From NCBI RefSeq assembly GCF_002104515.1, contig NZ_NBOE01000002.1, positions 62,001 to 126,000 of the forward strand: a DNA stretch of 64,000 nt, written 5' to 3'. This DNA comes from Colwellia polaris (GTDB lineage: Bacteria; Pseudomonadota; Gammaproteobacteria; Enterobacterales; Alteromonadaceae). The stretch's first letter is position 1. The number at the start of each line of letters is the position of its first letter. The notes under the pieces were generated by a model. It saw only the letters and a list, made by a program, of their open reading frames with translations, had not been told where the DNA came from and did no database searches. The translations under genes were made by a program, and so were the position numbers. Positions 19,149 to 28,899 of this stretch are shown here, one piece after another.

Positions 19149-20141
19149 ATGACAACACGTATTGCAGATGCACAAAACTTCTTAGACATTAATGGTTTAA
19201 ACTCTATTCGCCAAGATGCGAAAACGGGTGATAGCGCCGGTAAAAAAGAAGCATTAGAGCAAGCTGCAAAACAGTTTGAAGCTATTTTTATGCAAATGTT
19301 AATGAAAAGCATGCGTAAAGCACAAGCCGTATTAGAAGCAGACAGCCCACTTAACTCCGAATCAACTAAGTTTTATCGTGACATGCACGATCAACAAATG
19401 TCGCTTGAGCTTTCTAATAATGGTGCGTTAGGGCTTGCACCCTTAATTGTTCGCCAACTTGGTGGCGACACTGAAAACTTTACGCCGCATACCATTTTAC
19501 GTAGTGACGGTAACCTTGATAGCAGAGGCAGTGTTCGCATTAGCGAGCCTTCACTGATAAGTGCTAATAGCTTAGTCAAAGATTCGTCAGCGGATCAGGA
19601 TCCTAGTAAAGATCGTCAAACTAATGGCTCTATTGCCGCCCAAGCCGCAAATATGCTGCAAAGCCCTACATTTACAGAGCCTAAAGATTTTGTAAGTGCC
19701 TTAACCGCAGATGCAAAACGTGTTCAAGACAAAATTAATGTTCCTTTTGAAGTGGTCATTGCACAGGCCGCACTTGAAACCGGTTGGGGCCAAAAAATTA
19801 TCAAAACCAATACCGGTGAAAGTTCAAATAACTTATTTAACATTAAAGCCGATAGCCGTTGGACTGGCGAGAAAGTTCATAAAGAAACCTTAGAGTTTGA
19901 AGATGGCGCTATGGTGAAAAAACGTGAACCGTTTAGGGTTTACGAATCAATCGGTCAAAGTGTTAACGATTACCTAAATTTATTAACAAAAAGTGAACGC
20001 TATCAAGGTGCTTTAGAAAAATCTACAGATGTGGAGCAATTTTTGCATAACCTACAGAGTGCTGGTTATGCTACCGACCCCAATTACGCTAAAAAAATCT
20101 TGGGAACACTTCGGACAGTAACTGGCTTATTAAATAAATAA
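19149..20141 (+). CDS. flgJ: FlgJ, rod-capping protein with peptidoglycan hydrolase domain
   Basis: A 330-residue two-domain protein. The N-terminal rod-cap/scaffold domain (AAKQFEAIFMQMLMKSMRKA near residue 40) lies ahead of a variable linker. The C-terminal glucosaminidase domain starts near 180 and has the acidic catalytic motif AQAALETGWGQKIIK and NNLFNIKADSRW. It caps the growing rod and opens a hole in the cell wall. Both domains are intact. Confidence 0.96.
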   Translation: MTTRIADAQNFLDINGLNSIRQDAKTGDSAGKKEALEQAAKQFEAIFMQMLMKSMRKAQAVLEADSPLNSESTKFYRDMHDQQMSLELSNNGALGLAPLIVRQLGGDTENFTPHTILRSDGNLDSRGSVRISEPSLISANSLVKDSSADQDPSKDRQTNGSIAAQAANMLQSPTFTEPKDFVSALTADAKRVQDKINVPFEVVIAQAALETGWGQKIIKTNTGESSNNLFNIKADSRWTGEKVHKETLEFEDGAMVKKREPFRVYESIGQSVNDYLNLLTKSERYQGALEKSTDVEQFLHNLQSAGYATDPNYAKKILGTLRTVTGLLNK

Positions 20142-20150
20142 GAACACCGC

Positions 20151-20170
20151 TAATTTCACTGTTGAAATTA
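20151..20170. other. Small hairpin between flgJ and flgK
   Basis: TAATTTCA and TGAAATTA form a perfect 8-bp stem around CTGT, 23 nt upstream of the flgK ATG. It lacks a T tract, so a processing or stability element is more likely than a terminator. Confidence 0.4.
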
Positions 20171-20193
20171 AGGTTACTGTAGGAGTTTAGGTC

Positions 20194-22194
20194 ATGTCGA
20201 TTAATCTGTATCAAACTGGTGTAAGTGGTTTACTGTCCGCGCAGCAACAGTTAGCGACTACAGGGAATAACATTGCTAACGTTAATACTGAAGGCTATAC
20301 CCGCCAACGCACCGAGCAAGGCGCAGCGGTAGGAAACTATAACGGTGGTAACTTTGTTGGCTCTGGTACGTATGTTCAAGATATAACTCGCCTATATGAT
20401 CAATTCTCTTATAAAGAACAATTACTCAATAAAAGTAATTTGGGTAATGCTGATTCGATTAGTTTAGACCTTAACCAATTAAACGAAATAATGTCATTTT
20501 CTAGTGAAGCAATTGACGGCTCAATTCAGCGTTTTTATCAAGCGGTTAATAGCATAGCAGACAATCCAAATGATATTGGCTTACGCAACATCGCTCTGAG
20601 CCAAGCCAATGTTTTAGCACAAGACTTTAACAGCATAAGCAATAATTTAGATCAACTTGAAAAATCAACAAACGGCGAAATAGAAGAAATGGCGAGTAAA
20701 ATATCGCAAATTTCGCTCGACTTAGCAAAAATTAATGAACAGATATTACAGAACAAAGATATCAGCCAAACGGGTCAGCCGAATGACTTACTAGATAAAC
20801 GAGATCAACTCGTAAATGAGTTAGGTGAATACACCTCAGTTAGTACTATTGAAGATACTCACGGCGTAATGACCGTGATGATCGGCAACGGCGCGACCTT
20901 AGTTGCTGGCATTACACCGTTAACAGTCAGTGTAGAAGCGGGCATCTCAGACCCATTACAAACCAGATTACAGTTAAATAGTCGCAATGGTAAAGTAGCA
21001 CTTGATGCCTCAAAACTCGGTGGTGCTATTGCCGCTAAAATCGAATATCGCGATGAACATATTACTCAAGCACGCAGCGAACTTAATCGTCTTGCAATGG
21101 CGGTTTCGCAAACATTAAATCAATCGCAAGCACAAGGTTTGGACTTAAATGAAGAGCAAGGTCTAGATATTTTTACCGACATCAACAGCACATTGCTGCA
21201 AACTTCAAGAGTGTTATCTTCTTCAAAAAATTCAGGCAGCGTGGAAGCCGGTATCAACATTACCGATGTTTCTTTAGTGCCAACCAATGAATTCAGCGTT
21301 AAATACGACGGCAGTGATTACATCATGACGAATACTCGTGATGGCTCTACAACAACCTTGGTAGAAACAACACCGGGAGTTTATCCAACAGAATTTGGCT
21401 TTGAGTTTATCGTTAACTCAGGCACGCCAAACGCGAATGATAGTTTTACGCTGCGTCCTACAGAAAATAGCGCAGCTTTAATGAAAGTAACCCTTAATGA
21501 TCCCAAAGGCATAGCAGCAAGCTCTGCTATTGAAGTACAAGCAGATGATAATAATGTTAGTAATGGCTCAGTAAGTATCGTTAATGTTACCGACCCAGAA
21601 GTCGCCCGTTCTTTTACCGATACTGTAAATGCAGATTTAACTGTCGATGTTTATGAAAGTGCACCAGGTGTTTTTGACTATCGAGTTTTTAATGCAGCAA
21701 CGCCACCACCTGCAGCAACAATAGCTAGCGGTAGCTTCGCGGCAGGCTCAACAGCTGTGGTTGACATGCCTCCATCACCAGCAACCGCAGCTTTTCAAAT
21801 TGAAATAGCAGGTTTACCGGTAGGACAAGGCGCGTTAGCCCGTGAAAAGTTTACTATTTCAGATGCTTTTGGCTCAGGTAACGCTAGCAATGCAACATTG
21901 ATGGCAGCAACACAAGAAGAACAAATTCTTGGTGGCGGTAAACAAACCTTTAGCCAAGCATTAGCCACGGCTACTGCTCAAGTTGGTTCAAGTGCCAGTT
22001 CAGCTGAGCTAGTTGCTGATACCGCTCAGGCCTTATTTACTCAAGCTTATAACCGTAATCAATCTAATTCTGGGGTAAACCTTGATGAAGAAGCGGCAAA
22101 CCTTTTGAAGTACCAACAAGCTTACCAAGCGTCGTCACAGATAATTTCAGTGGCAAATACTATATTCGACACTTTATTAGCGGTCTCTAGATAG
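20194..22194 (+). CDS. flgK: FlgK, hook-filament junction protein 1
   Basis: A 666-residue hook-associated protein. The N-terminus SINLYQTGVSGLLSAQQQLA and NNIANVNTEGYTRQRTEQGA are diagnostic of FlgK. The C-terminus NLDEEAANLLKYQQAYQASS is also characteristic. It is longer than Salmonella FlgK (about 550), through extra central beta-rich domains (about 330-560), as is common in marine relatives. It joins hook to filament and is a client of FlgN. The ribosome site is TAGGAG. Confidence 0.96.
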   Translation: MSINLYQTGVSGLLSAQQQLATTGNNIANVNTEGYTRQRTEQGAAVGNYNGGNFVGSGTYVQDITRLYDQFSYKEQLLNKSNLGNADSISLDLNQLNEIMSFSSEAIDGSIQRFYQAVNSIADNPNDIGLRNIALSQANVLAQDFNSISNNLDQLEKSTNGEIEEMASKISQISLDLAKINEQILQNKDISQTGQPNDLLDKRDQLVNELGEYTSVSTIEDTHGVMTVMIGNGATLVAGITPLTVSVEAGISDPLQTRLQLNSRNGKVALDASKLGGAIAAKIEYRDEHITQARSELNRLAMAVSQTLNQSQAQGLDLNEEQGLDIFTDINSTLLQTSRVLSSSKNSGSVEAGINITDVSLVPTNEFSVKYDGSDYIMTNTRDGSTTTLVETTPGVYPTEFGFEFIVNSGTPNANDSFTLRPTENSAALMKVTLNDPKGIAASSAIEVQADDNNVSNGSVSIVNVTDPEVARSFTDTVNADLTVDVYESAPGVFDYRVFNAATPPPAATIASGSFAAGSTAVVDMPPSPATAAFQIEIAGLPVGQGALAREKFTISDAFGSGNASNATLMAATQEEQILGGGKQTFSQALATATAQVGSSASSAELVADTAQALFTQAYNRNQSNSGVNLDEEAANLLKYQQAYQASSQIISVANTIFDTLLAVSR

Positions 22195-22202
22195 GAGTTA
22201 TT

Positions 22203-23408
22203 ATGCGTGTTTCTACAGCACAGTTTTATAATCAAAGCGGCATGCGAATGTCTAATCAACAAAGTAGCGTTAATGACCAAATGAGCAACCTTTCGTCTGG
22301 CAAGCGAGTTGAAACTGCGAAAGACGACGCCATGGCATATAGCACGTTAGCGGGATATAAAAATGATTTAGCCAATATTGAAAAGTACCAACGAAACATA
22401 ACTCAAGTTGAAAATCACAATAGTTTAATCGATACCTCGTTAGCAAATGCTGAAGGTATTATGAATGAACTAAAAGATTTAATGATACAAGCCAACAATG
22501 GCGTGTATTCAGCCGATGATCTTGCATCAATCGACCAACAGGCGAGTCAAAGTTTGCAACAAATTCTTGACATTGCGAACACTAAAGATGAAACCGGTGG
22601 TTACGTTTTTGCGGGTTATCAAATTGACGATGCCCCTTTTGTTTTACAAACAGATAACTCGGTTGATTATCGTGGTGACAATGGTGTTAGAGAATTACAA
22701 ATAGCAAAAAATGTCTCAATGGCGAGTAATCAAAGTGGTGAGCATGTTTTTCAAAAAGTGCCTAATGCTATTGGTGACTTTTCAGCGACATACAATACGA
22801 ATAACTCAGGTATAGGTGTTGAACGCGCGGTAGTCGCCGATGCAAGTGTTTATGATAGCACTGCTAACCCAGCCAACTTTACTTTTGAGTTTATTTCGGC
22901 AACTGAGCTCACTATTACCGATGGCGCCTCTAACGTTACTTCTATTACCGGCTACACACCAGGGCAAACCATTGCCTTTAACGGTATAGAAGTAAAGCTA
23001 AACGGCAATCCATTGCCGGGTGATAAATTCACATTAAAACCTGAGCAAGATATAAGTGTTTTTGACAATATTAAATCAGCTATAGATTGGATTGCTAATA
23101 AAGCAAGCGCTGGCGATGACCCACAAGTACAGGTTGATTTTAATCAAATTATTGAGCAATTAAGCGACTCAATGAACTACTTAACGTCGCGTCGAGCAGA
23201 GTCAGGTATTAATTTACAAGTTATAGATCGTCAAAAAAGTAATCATTTAGATACTGAACTCTATTTGTCGTCAGGTCGTTCGTCTATTGAAGATTTAGAT
23301 TTTGCCAAGGCAATATCTGTATTTGAACAGTCGCAAGTCGCGCTACAAGCCGCACAGCAAACCTTTACTCAGGTACAGGGGTTAAATTTATTTAATTATA
23401 TTCGATAA
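22203..23408 (+). CDS. flgL: FlgL, hook-filament junction protein 3
   Basis: A 401-residue flagellin-like protein. The N-terminal coiled coil reads MRVSTAQFYNQSGMRMSNQQ, then NLSSGKRVETAKDDAMAYST. The C-terminal half is SIEDLDFAKAISVFEQSQVA and ends VQGLNLFNYIR. FlgL sits between FlgK and the filament. It follows flgK by 8 nt and ends the flgF-flgL operon; no strong terminator is visible after it. Confidence 0.95.
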   Translation: MRVSTAQFYNQSGMRMSNQQSSVNDQMSNLSSGKRVETAKDDAMAYSTLAGYKNDLANIEKYQRNITQVENHNSLIDTSLANAEGIMNELKDLMIQANNGVYSADDLASIDQQASQSLQQILDIANTKDETGGYVFAGYQIDDAPFVLQTDNSVDYRGDNGVRELQIAKNVSMASNQSGEHVFQKVPNAIGDFSATYNTNNSGIGVERAVVADASVYDSTANPANFTFEFISATELTITDGASNVTSITGYTPGQTIAFNGIEVKLNGNPLPGDKFTLKPEQDISVFDNIKSAIDWIANKASAGDDPQVQVDFNQIIEQLSDSMNYLTSRRAESGINLQVIDRQKSNHLDTELYLSSGRSSIEDLDFAKAISVFEQSQVALQAAQQTFTQVQGLNLFNYIR

Positions 23409-23461
23409 AAATTTGTGTTTTTTCTGTTTATATTGAGGATATATATCGAGTTGGTTAATTT

Positions 23462-23477
23462 TGGTACAGATGTTGCT
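23462..23477 (+). promoter_or_regulatory. Sigma-54 promoter of flagellin 1
   Basis: TGGTACAGATGTTGCT fits TGGYAC-N5-TTGCW with correct GG/GC spacing. Transcription would start near 23489, leaving a leader of about 210 nt before the flagellin ATG. No FliA-type site was found in this gap. Confidence 0.8.
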
Positions 23478-23552
23478 TTTATCTAATCAGTAAAACTTAA
23501 AATTGGCGTTATAAGGGGTAATCCTTAATCGCAAAACTGGCTGTTAAGGCCA

Positions 23553-23675
23553 ATGAAGTCCAAATACATTGCATTAGTTGTTTTAGTAATAAATTCGCAA
23601 TTAAAGGTATGGGCTGAAATAAACAGTGTTGGAAGTTTGAATAAATCAACTAACGCAAAACAATGTAAAAGATAA
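23553..23675 (+). CDS. Possible 40-residue leader peptide with signal sequence
   Basis: Reading from ATG at 23553: MKSKYIALVVLVINSQLKVW, then AEINSVGSLNKSTNAKQCKR and stop. The basic start, hydrophobic core and WA-E junction look like a secretion signal with a short mature tail of about 19 residues holding one Cys. TTAAGG precedes the ATG at a rather short distance. It lies wholly within the predicted flagellin-1 leader, 22 nt before the flagellin start. It could be a real small exported peptide, a translated leader, or chance. Confidence 0.35.
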   Translation: MKSKYIALVVLVINSQLKVWAEINSVGSLNKSTNAKQCKR

Positions 23676-23697
23676 ATTAAATTTCTAGGAGTCTATC

Positions 23698-24876
23698 ATG
23701 GCCTTATCAGTAGTAACTAACACGTCATCATTGAATGCTCAACGTAACTTAACTAAGTCTGGTAATGGTTTAGCAGTTTCAATGGAACGTTTATCATCAG
23801 GTATGCGTATTAATAGTGCTAAAGATGATGCGGCAGGTTTGCAAATATCAAATCGCTTAACCTCGCAAATTAACGGTTTAGGTGTTGCTCAACGTAACGC
23901 GAACGACGGTATTTCAATGGCACAAACTGCTGAAGGTGCTATGCAAGCCTCAACAGAAATATTGCAACGTATGCGTGATTTAGCATTGCAAGCGGCGAAT
24001 GGGTCAAACTCAGCAGTCGACCGTGAATCACTGCAAAAAGAAGTTTCAGCATTGCAAACAGAACTAACTAGGATTGCCGATACAACTAAGTTTGGTGATC
24101 AAACCTTGCTTGATGGGACCTTCGGTACAAAAAGTTTCCAGGTTGGTGCTAATGCTAATGAAATAATTGATATGACCTTATCAAGTATTAAAGCATCTGA
24201 CTTAGGAGCTGTATCTGGGCAAAGTTTAGCTATTACTGGTTTTGATAATACTGTTGTTGGTGCTACAACTGAGACTTTATCTTTTGCTGTTACAACAGCG
24301 TCTGGTACCAATACTGTTACTTTTGATATTGCTGTAGGGCAAGGTACTGACGATTTAATTGATGCAGTAAACGATAACGTAGGCGCTTTAGGTATTCGTG
24401 CTATCACAGATGGTTCAGGCTCAATTACTTTTTCATCAACTAATGAAGTAACTGCAGTTACTGCAAGTAGTAGTGTTGCAGGCGATGCTGGCATTTTTAA
24501 TACTACTCCTGGTGCAGGTACATTAGGTGGTGCGGACACAGCAACAGGTGGTACAGCTGTAAATGCCATTAATGTTAGTGGTGCAACTGGCGCTGGCGCC
24601 CAATCTGCACTTGAGTCAATTGATGCTGCATTAAAACAAATTGATGAACAACGAGCTGACTTGGGTGCACTTCAAAACCGATTTGGTTATACCATTAGTA
24701 ACCTTGCTAACATTCAAGAAAATGTTTCAGCATCGCGTAGCCGCATTCAAGATACTGACTTTGCGGTAGAAACCGCTAATTTAACCAAAAACCAAATACT
24801 ACAACAAGCAGGCACATCAATTTTAGCGCAGGCTAACCAAATACCTCAAGCAGCAATTAGTCTACTTGGTGGTTAA
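23698..24876 (+). CDS. Flagellin 1 (filament subunit)
   Basis: A 392-residue flagellin. The N-terminal D0/D1 helices include [20 protein letters not shown] and [20 protein letters not shown]. The C-terminal helices include [20 protein letters not shown] and end [10 protein letters not shown] short central variable domain spans about 170-290. Conserved ends and a central domain beyond D1 fit a medium-size polar flagellin. Its predicted promoter is sigma-54 dependent, like the core flagellin gene flaA of Vibrio. Strong TAGGAG ribosome site and its own terminator. Confidence 0.96.
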   Translation: MALSVVTNTSSLNAQRNLTKSGNGLAVSMERLSSGMRINSAKDDAAGLQISNRLTSQINGLGVAQRNANDGISMAQTAEGAMQASTEILQRMRDLALQAANGSNSAVDRESLQKEVSALQTELTRIADTTKFGDQTLLDGTFGTKSFQVGANANEIIDMTLSSIKASDLGAVSGQSLAITGFDNTVVGATTETLSFAVTTASGTNTVTFDIAVGQGTDDLIDAVNDNVGALGIRAITDGSGSITFSSTNEVTAVTASSSVAGDAGIFNTTPGAGTLGGADTATGGTAVNAINVSGATGAGAQSALESIDAALKQIDEQRADLGALQNRFGYTISNLANIQENVSASRSRIQDTDFAVETANLTKNQILQQAGTSILAQANQIPQAAISLLGG

Positions 24877-24894
24877 TATATTTAGCTCACTACT

Positions 24895-24930
24895 AAGCCA
24901 TTACTTTTAAGTAATGGCTTTTTTGTTTTT
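24895..24930 (+). terminator. Rho-independent terminator of flagellin 1
   Basis: AAGCCATTAC pairs with GTAATGGCTT around a T/A loop and is followed by TTTTTTGTTTTT. Past it, to the sigma-28 site at 25292, there is AT-rich non-coding sequence without a supportable ORF. Confidence 0.9.
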
Positions 24931-25061
24931 AAATGTAAAAATGAAGTGTTTTTTCCATGACACGAAATTAAATCAGTCTTGATGGCATTAACTTTATTTA
25001 AAAATTTTAAACTAATTAAACTTTCTACGAAGAACTAAAATACTAATTTGATAGTCTAATG

Positions 25062-25086
25062 GAAAGTACTAATAGAAAGTACTAAT
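25062..25086 (+). repeat. 12-nt tandem direct repeat between flagellin genes
   Basis: GAAAGTACTAAT occurs at 25062-25073 and 25075-25086 (period 13). It is small and of no assigned function. Confidence 0.5.
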
Positions 25087-25291
25087 GCCAATTGAGGGCT
25101 TTGTCTAATAAAACGAAATGACAGTTCTTTATATCTATACATATTGTTTTTAACCATTTTAATTTACCTTGCCACCTAATTTCGCTTAAATCAGTATAAT
25201 TTAAGGTTAGTTTGAGGCTAGCTTAAGTTATTGATGTAAAATGTTTTTTTTGTTTTATTTTGACCTTTTTTAGATTTTTTCATAAAAAGAT

Positions 25292-25318
25292 TAAAGTAAT
25301 ATTATGGTCTGCCGTTAA
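25292..25318 (+). promoter_or_regulatory. Sigma-28 (FliA) promoter of flagellin 2
   Basis: TAAAGTAA, an 11-nt spacer and GCCGTTAA. Thirteen of 16 positions match TAAAGTTT-N11-GCCGATAA, with exact spacing. The predicted leader is about 80 nt. Confidence 0.85.
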
Positions 25319-25405
25319 AGTAATTAGCACGGGGCCTAATCAATAAAATTAACGCTCCGAAGTTTAAAATTAACAATATATTATTTTGTACTTAGGAGTT
25401 CTATC

Positions 25406-26581
25406 ATGGCTTTATCAGTAATTACTAACACTTCATCATTGAATGCACAACGTAACTTGTCTAACTCAAGTAATAACTTAGCTACTTCAATGGAACGTTT
25501 ATCATCAGGTATGCGCATTAACAGTGCTAAAGATGATGCGGCTGGTCTACAAATTTCGAACCGTTTAACATCACAAATTAATGGTTTAGGTGTTGCTCAA
25601 CGTAATGCTAACGACGGTATTTCAATGGCGCAAACTGCTGAAGGTGCAATGCAAGCATCTACAGACATTTTACAACGTATGCGTGATTTAGCACTACAAG
25701 CGGCTAACGGTTCAAACTCAGCAGCCGATCGTGATGCATTGCAAAAAGAAGTGACCTCATTAAACACAGAATTAACACGAATTGCGGATACTACTAGCTT
25801 TGGTGACCAAAAATTATTAGATGGTACTTTTACCGCTAAAAGTTTCCAAGTTGGTGCTAACGCTAATGAAACAATCGATTTGAGTTTATCAAGTATTAAA
25901 GCGACTGATTTAGGTACTGTATCTGGTCAAAGTCTTACTCTAGCGAGTTTTGATAATACTGTTGTAGGTGCTGCTGCTGAAACACTAACCTTTGAAGTTG
26001 CAACTGCATCGGGTACTAGCTCGGTATCTTTCGACATTGGTGTTGGTCAAGGTACAGATGACTTAATTGATGCAGTAAATGAGAATGTAGGTGGTTTAGG
26101 TGTTCGTGCTATTTCTGATGGTTCAGGTTCAATTACTTTTACCTCAACAAATGAAGTAACAGCTGTTACTGCAAGTAGTAGTGTTGCAGGCGATGCCGGT
26201 ATTTTTCTTACTGCTGGTAGCACAGGCACTCTAGGCGGCGCAGACACTGCGACTGGTGGTACATCTGTAAATTCAATTAACATTAGTGGCTCAGATGGTA
26301 CTGGGGCACAAACTGCACTTGCTTCAATCGATGCAGCTTTAAAGCAAATTGATGAGCAACGTTCAGACTTGGGTGCGCTTCAGAACAGATTTGGCTACAC
26401 GATTAGTAACCTTGCTAACATCCAAGAAAATGTTTCAGCGTCACGTAGTCGTATACAAGATACTGACTTTGCAGTAGAAACAGCTAACTTGACTAAAAAC
26501 CAAATATTGCAACAAGCAGGTACGTCAATATTGTCACAAGCTAACCAGTTACCACAAGCCGCATTAAGCTTGTTAGGTTAA
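25406..26581 (+). CDS. Flagellin 2 (filament subunit)
   Basis: A 391-residue paralogue of flagellin 1. Residues 1-110 and the last 90 are almost identical to it, and the central domain differs by scattered substitutions (for example [20 protein letters not shown] against [20 protein letters not shown]). It ends QAALSLLG, one Gly shorter. Same orientation, so a tandem duplication is likely. Unlike flagellin 1 it has a FliA-type promoter. TTAGGAG ribosome site; own terminator. Confidence 0.96.
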   Translation: MALSVITNTSSLNAQRNLSNSSNNLATSMERLSSGMRINSAKDDAAGLQISNRLTSQINGLGVAQRNANDGISMAQTAEGAMQASTDILQRMRDLALQAANGSNSAADRDALQKEVTSLNTELTRIADTTSFGDQKLLDGTFTAKSFQVGANANETIDLSLSSIKATDLGTVSGQSLTLASFDNTVVGAAAETLTFEVATASGTSSVSFDIGVGQGTDDLIDAVNENVGGLGVRAISDGSGSITFTSTNEVTAVTASSSVAGDAGIFLTAGSTGTLGGADTATGGTSVNSINISGSDGTGAQTALASIDAALKQIDEQRSDLGALQNRFGYTISNLANIQENVSASRSRIQDTDFAVETANLTKNQILQQAGTSILSQANQLPQAALSLLG

Positions 26582-26595
26582 GCCTCTAAGTGACA

Positions 26596-26657
26596 CTAAC
26601 ATAAGTACTATGTTAGTAGCATAAACTAAGGAAGGGGCATAATACCTCTTCCTTTTT
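26596..26657 (+). terminator. Terminator region of flagellin 2
   Basis: Two hairpins occur in series. CTAACATA/TATGTTAG (26596-26616) is followed by AAGGAAGGGG/CCTCTTCCTT (26628-26654, one G-T pair), which runs directly into Ts. The second is the terminator; the first may protect the mRNA 3' end. Confidence 0.8.
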
Positions 26658-26745
26658 GTGTTTTTATAGTTAATGAAGTTTGCACCTTAAACAGTATTGA
26701 TAATCGTAATTAAATTAATGCTTTAAGGTGATAAGGGAGTCAAAT

Positions 26746-27174
26746 ATGATTTTAGCTAACACCACCGATAGTAGTATTAATGCCAATAATTCATCAACAG
26801 TTGAATTAGTTAATGGCAATACTGAACGTACAACTTCAGAAAATAAAAGTGTTGATAACTTGCAAAAAAATGCCACAACTATAGGCACTTCCATTGCAGA
26901 AGAACAAAAATCCGTGAGTACCAGTGAAACGAATAAAGCGGAGAAAATGACATCTGAACAATTAAATAAAGTGGCGCAGCAATTGCAAGATTTTATGGGT
27001 GAAATGAACAGAAGTTTAGAGTTTATTGTCGATGAAGATTCAGGTCGAGATGTTATTAAAGTACTAGACAAGGACACTGGCGATTTAATTAAGCAGTATC
27101 CGTCAGAAGAAGTTTTGTCTATTATCTCAAAACTATCGAATGCTTCAGGTAGTTTAATTGATACAGAAATTTAG
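26746..27174 (+). CDS. flaG: FlaG family protein
   Basis: A 142-residue protein from the ATG at 26746, which has a clear AAGGGAG ribosome site; the GTG at 26728 overlaps that site's upstream part and is less likely. The N-terminal 75 residues are polar and low complexity. The conserved FlaG core follows: QLQDFMGEMNRSLEFIVDED, then VIKVLDKDTGDLIKQYPSEE. FlaG proteins affect filament length in polar flagella. It precedes fliD by 107 nt, as in Vibrio. Confidence 0.9.
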   Translation: MILANTTDSSINANNSSTVELVNGNTERTTSENKSVDNLQKNATTIGTSIAEEQKSVSTSETNKAEKMTSEQLNKVAQQLQDFMGEMNRSLEFIVDEDSGRDVIKVLDKDTGDLIKQYPSEEVLSIISKLSNASGSLIDTEI

Positions 27175-27281
27175 TCTCTATTAAAATATAAACTAAAACA
27201 TAAATTTAAACGTAGATTAAAAGTGGTTATTTATTAGGTATACTGTTAACTAGCGCTTACAGCAACATATTTGGTGAAATT

Positions 27282-28706
27282 ATGGTAGATATAGCATTTA
27301 CAGGTATAGGTTCAGGTCTTCAGGTAACTGAGATTGTTGATGCGATTGTTGGCGCTGAACGTGCGCCATTTGAAAATCGACTAGTTACTAGACAAGCAGC
27401 AATAACAACTGATATTTCTGCTGTTGGCTCTTTAAAAGGCGCCCTAGAAGCTGTTGCTGACTCTATTGAAAATTTAGCCAGCGCAGATAAATATCAACAA
27501 CGAGTTACCAGTGGCTCTGATAATTTTATTTCACTCAGTAGTAATAAAAATGCTGAAGTTGGTAGCTATTCAATTAATGTAGATAAAATCGCCACCTCTC
27601 ATAAATTAGTTTCAGATGCATTTGTAAGTAGTGAAGCTGTCGGCGAAGGGGTTATGACTTTTACGTCAGGTAGCGAGAGCTTTGATATTAGTGTATCGGA
27701 TACTGCCACGCTTAATGACATTCGTAACTCGATAAACGACAGTATTGAAAATACATCTATTTCAGCCACAATTATTACTGACGATAATGGTCAACATCTT
27801 GTTTTAACAAGTAAAGAAACAGGCCTTGCGAATGAAATAAGGGTATCTGTTGCTGAAGTAGCCCAGCCGGGCGATCTATTTGGTCCTAATAATACAGACA
27901 AAGTTGGCCTGTCGCGTTTAGCTTACGACACGGGTGCGTTAAACTTATCTGAGATACGTGAAGCAGAAGATGCCCAAATAACTATTGATGGTACGTTAGT
28001 TGTTAGTAGTAGTACTAATGAATTTGTCGATGCTATTGATGGAATAACCATTACTGCTACGCAGGTACATGACGTGGATGATGCGCCAAGCATTGCTACC
28101 ACGAGTGAAAATAATAGTAATATAAAGCTAGGTTTAGAAGAGTTCGTCAATAGTTATAATGCGCTGGTTGACCTGAGCAAACAGCTCGGTCAGTCTGGCG
28201 AAAGTGCGGCAGGCCCACTAGCTGGTGACTCGCTTTTACGTGGTGTTATGAGTAAACTACGTCAAGAATTAAGTAGCTCTTTTTCAAGTGTAGGTGGTGA
28301 AAGCTTAACCTTAAACCAGTTAGGAGTGCGCTCAGATCGCTATGGTAAATTTGAACTAGATACTGATGATTTAGACGAACAAATAGCATTAAATGTTGAT
28401 GCAGTGCAAAACTTTTTTGTAGGTACAGATGAAGTTCCAGGTTTTGCCGCCTCGCTTAAAACACTCACTGAATTTTACACAGAATCTGACGGTATTATTC
28501 AAGGGCGAATAGACAGTAAAAACAGTCAACTTTCAAAACTAGATGATGAAAGAGAAGCTTTTACCAGAAGAATAGATGCTTTAGAAGCTCGGCTTTATTC
28601 GCAGTATAACGCGATGGATTTATTGGTTGCGAATTTAAATGCGACTAGCAGTTACTTGCAGCAGCAGCTTGATAACTTACCAAGTGTAGTTAGAGAGTCT
28701 AACTAA
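27282..28706 (+). CDS. fliD: FliD, filament cap protein (HAP2)
   Basis: A 474-residue cap protein. The N-terminal domain starts DIAFTGIGSGLQVTEIVDAI; the middle has NAEVGSYSINVDKIATSHKL; the C-terminal coiled coil includes RIDALEARLYSQYNAMDLLV. FliD caps the tip and guides flagellin folding. Length is typical. The genes for its likely chaperone (FliT-like) and for the flagellin chaperone FliS follow on the opposite strand rather than in line. Confidence 0.95.
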   Translation: MVDIAFTGIGSGLQVTEIVDAIVGAERAPFENRLVTRQAAITTDISAVGSLKGALEAVADSIENLASADKYQQRVTSGSDNFISLSSNKNAEVGSYSINVDKIATSHKLVSDAFVSSEAVGEGVMTFTSGSESFDISVSDTATLNDIRNSINDSIENTSISATIITDDNGQHLVLTSKETGLANEIRVSVAEVAQPGDLFGPNNTDKVGLSRLAYDTGALNLSEIREAEDAQITIDGTLVVSSSTNEFVDAIDGITITATQVHDVDDAPSIATTSENNSNIKLGLEEFVNSYNALVDLSKQLGQSGESAAGPLAGDSLLRGVMSKLRQELSSSFSSVGGESLTLNQLGVRSDRYGKFELDTDDLDEQIALNVDAVQNFFVGTDEVPGFAASLKTLTEFYTESDGIIQGRIDSKNSQLSKLDDEREAFTRRIDALEARLYSQYNAMDLLVANLNATSSYLQQQLDNLPSVVRESN

Positions 28707-28754
28707 GTAAAAAATTAAAGCCACTGAGTCACCCTATAATAATGGCGACTTAAT

Positions 28755-28792
28755 AAAAAATCGTTTTAACGCTTAAGTTAAAACGATTTTTT
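28755..28792. terminator. Bidirectional terminator between fliD and the fliT-like gene
   Basis: A perfect 16-bp stem (28755-28770 against 28777-28792) around GCTTAA. A-run on the left and T-run on the right let it stop transcripts from both sides of this convergent junction. Confidence 0.9.
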
Positions 28793-28863
28793 TATTTTAG
28801 CCGAATGGCTTTTACTATATGAATAGTTTTAAGCTTTATTTGGTTTTAACTTCTTGTGCAGAC

Positions 28864-28874
28864 AATCGGGGGGG
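28864..28874 (+). repeat. G7 motif AATCGGGGGGG, copy 1
   Basis: A run of seven Gs in AT-rich DNA in the convergent gap after fliD. The same 11-nt motif occurs in inverted orientation at 32238-32248. Confidence 0.5.
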
Positions 28875-28899
28875 ATTAAAATTGGGTAAGTAATAAGTG

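Noticed and set aside
24099-24569. 156-residue minus-strand ORF within flagellin 1 (and a similar 78-residue one in flagellin 2)
   Set aside because: Both are shadows of the same conserved flagellin codons, so their similarity to each other is not evidence of a gene.
23698-26581. Flagellin phase variation by inversion
   Set aside because: Both flagellin genes have the same orientation, no invertase gene is present and no inverted crossover sites flank them.
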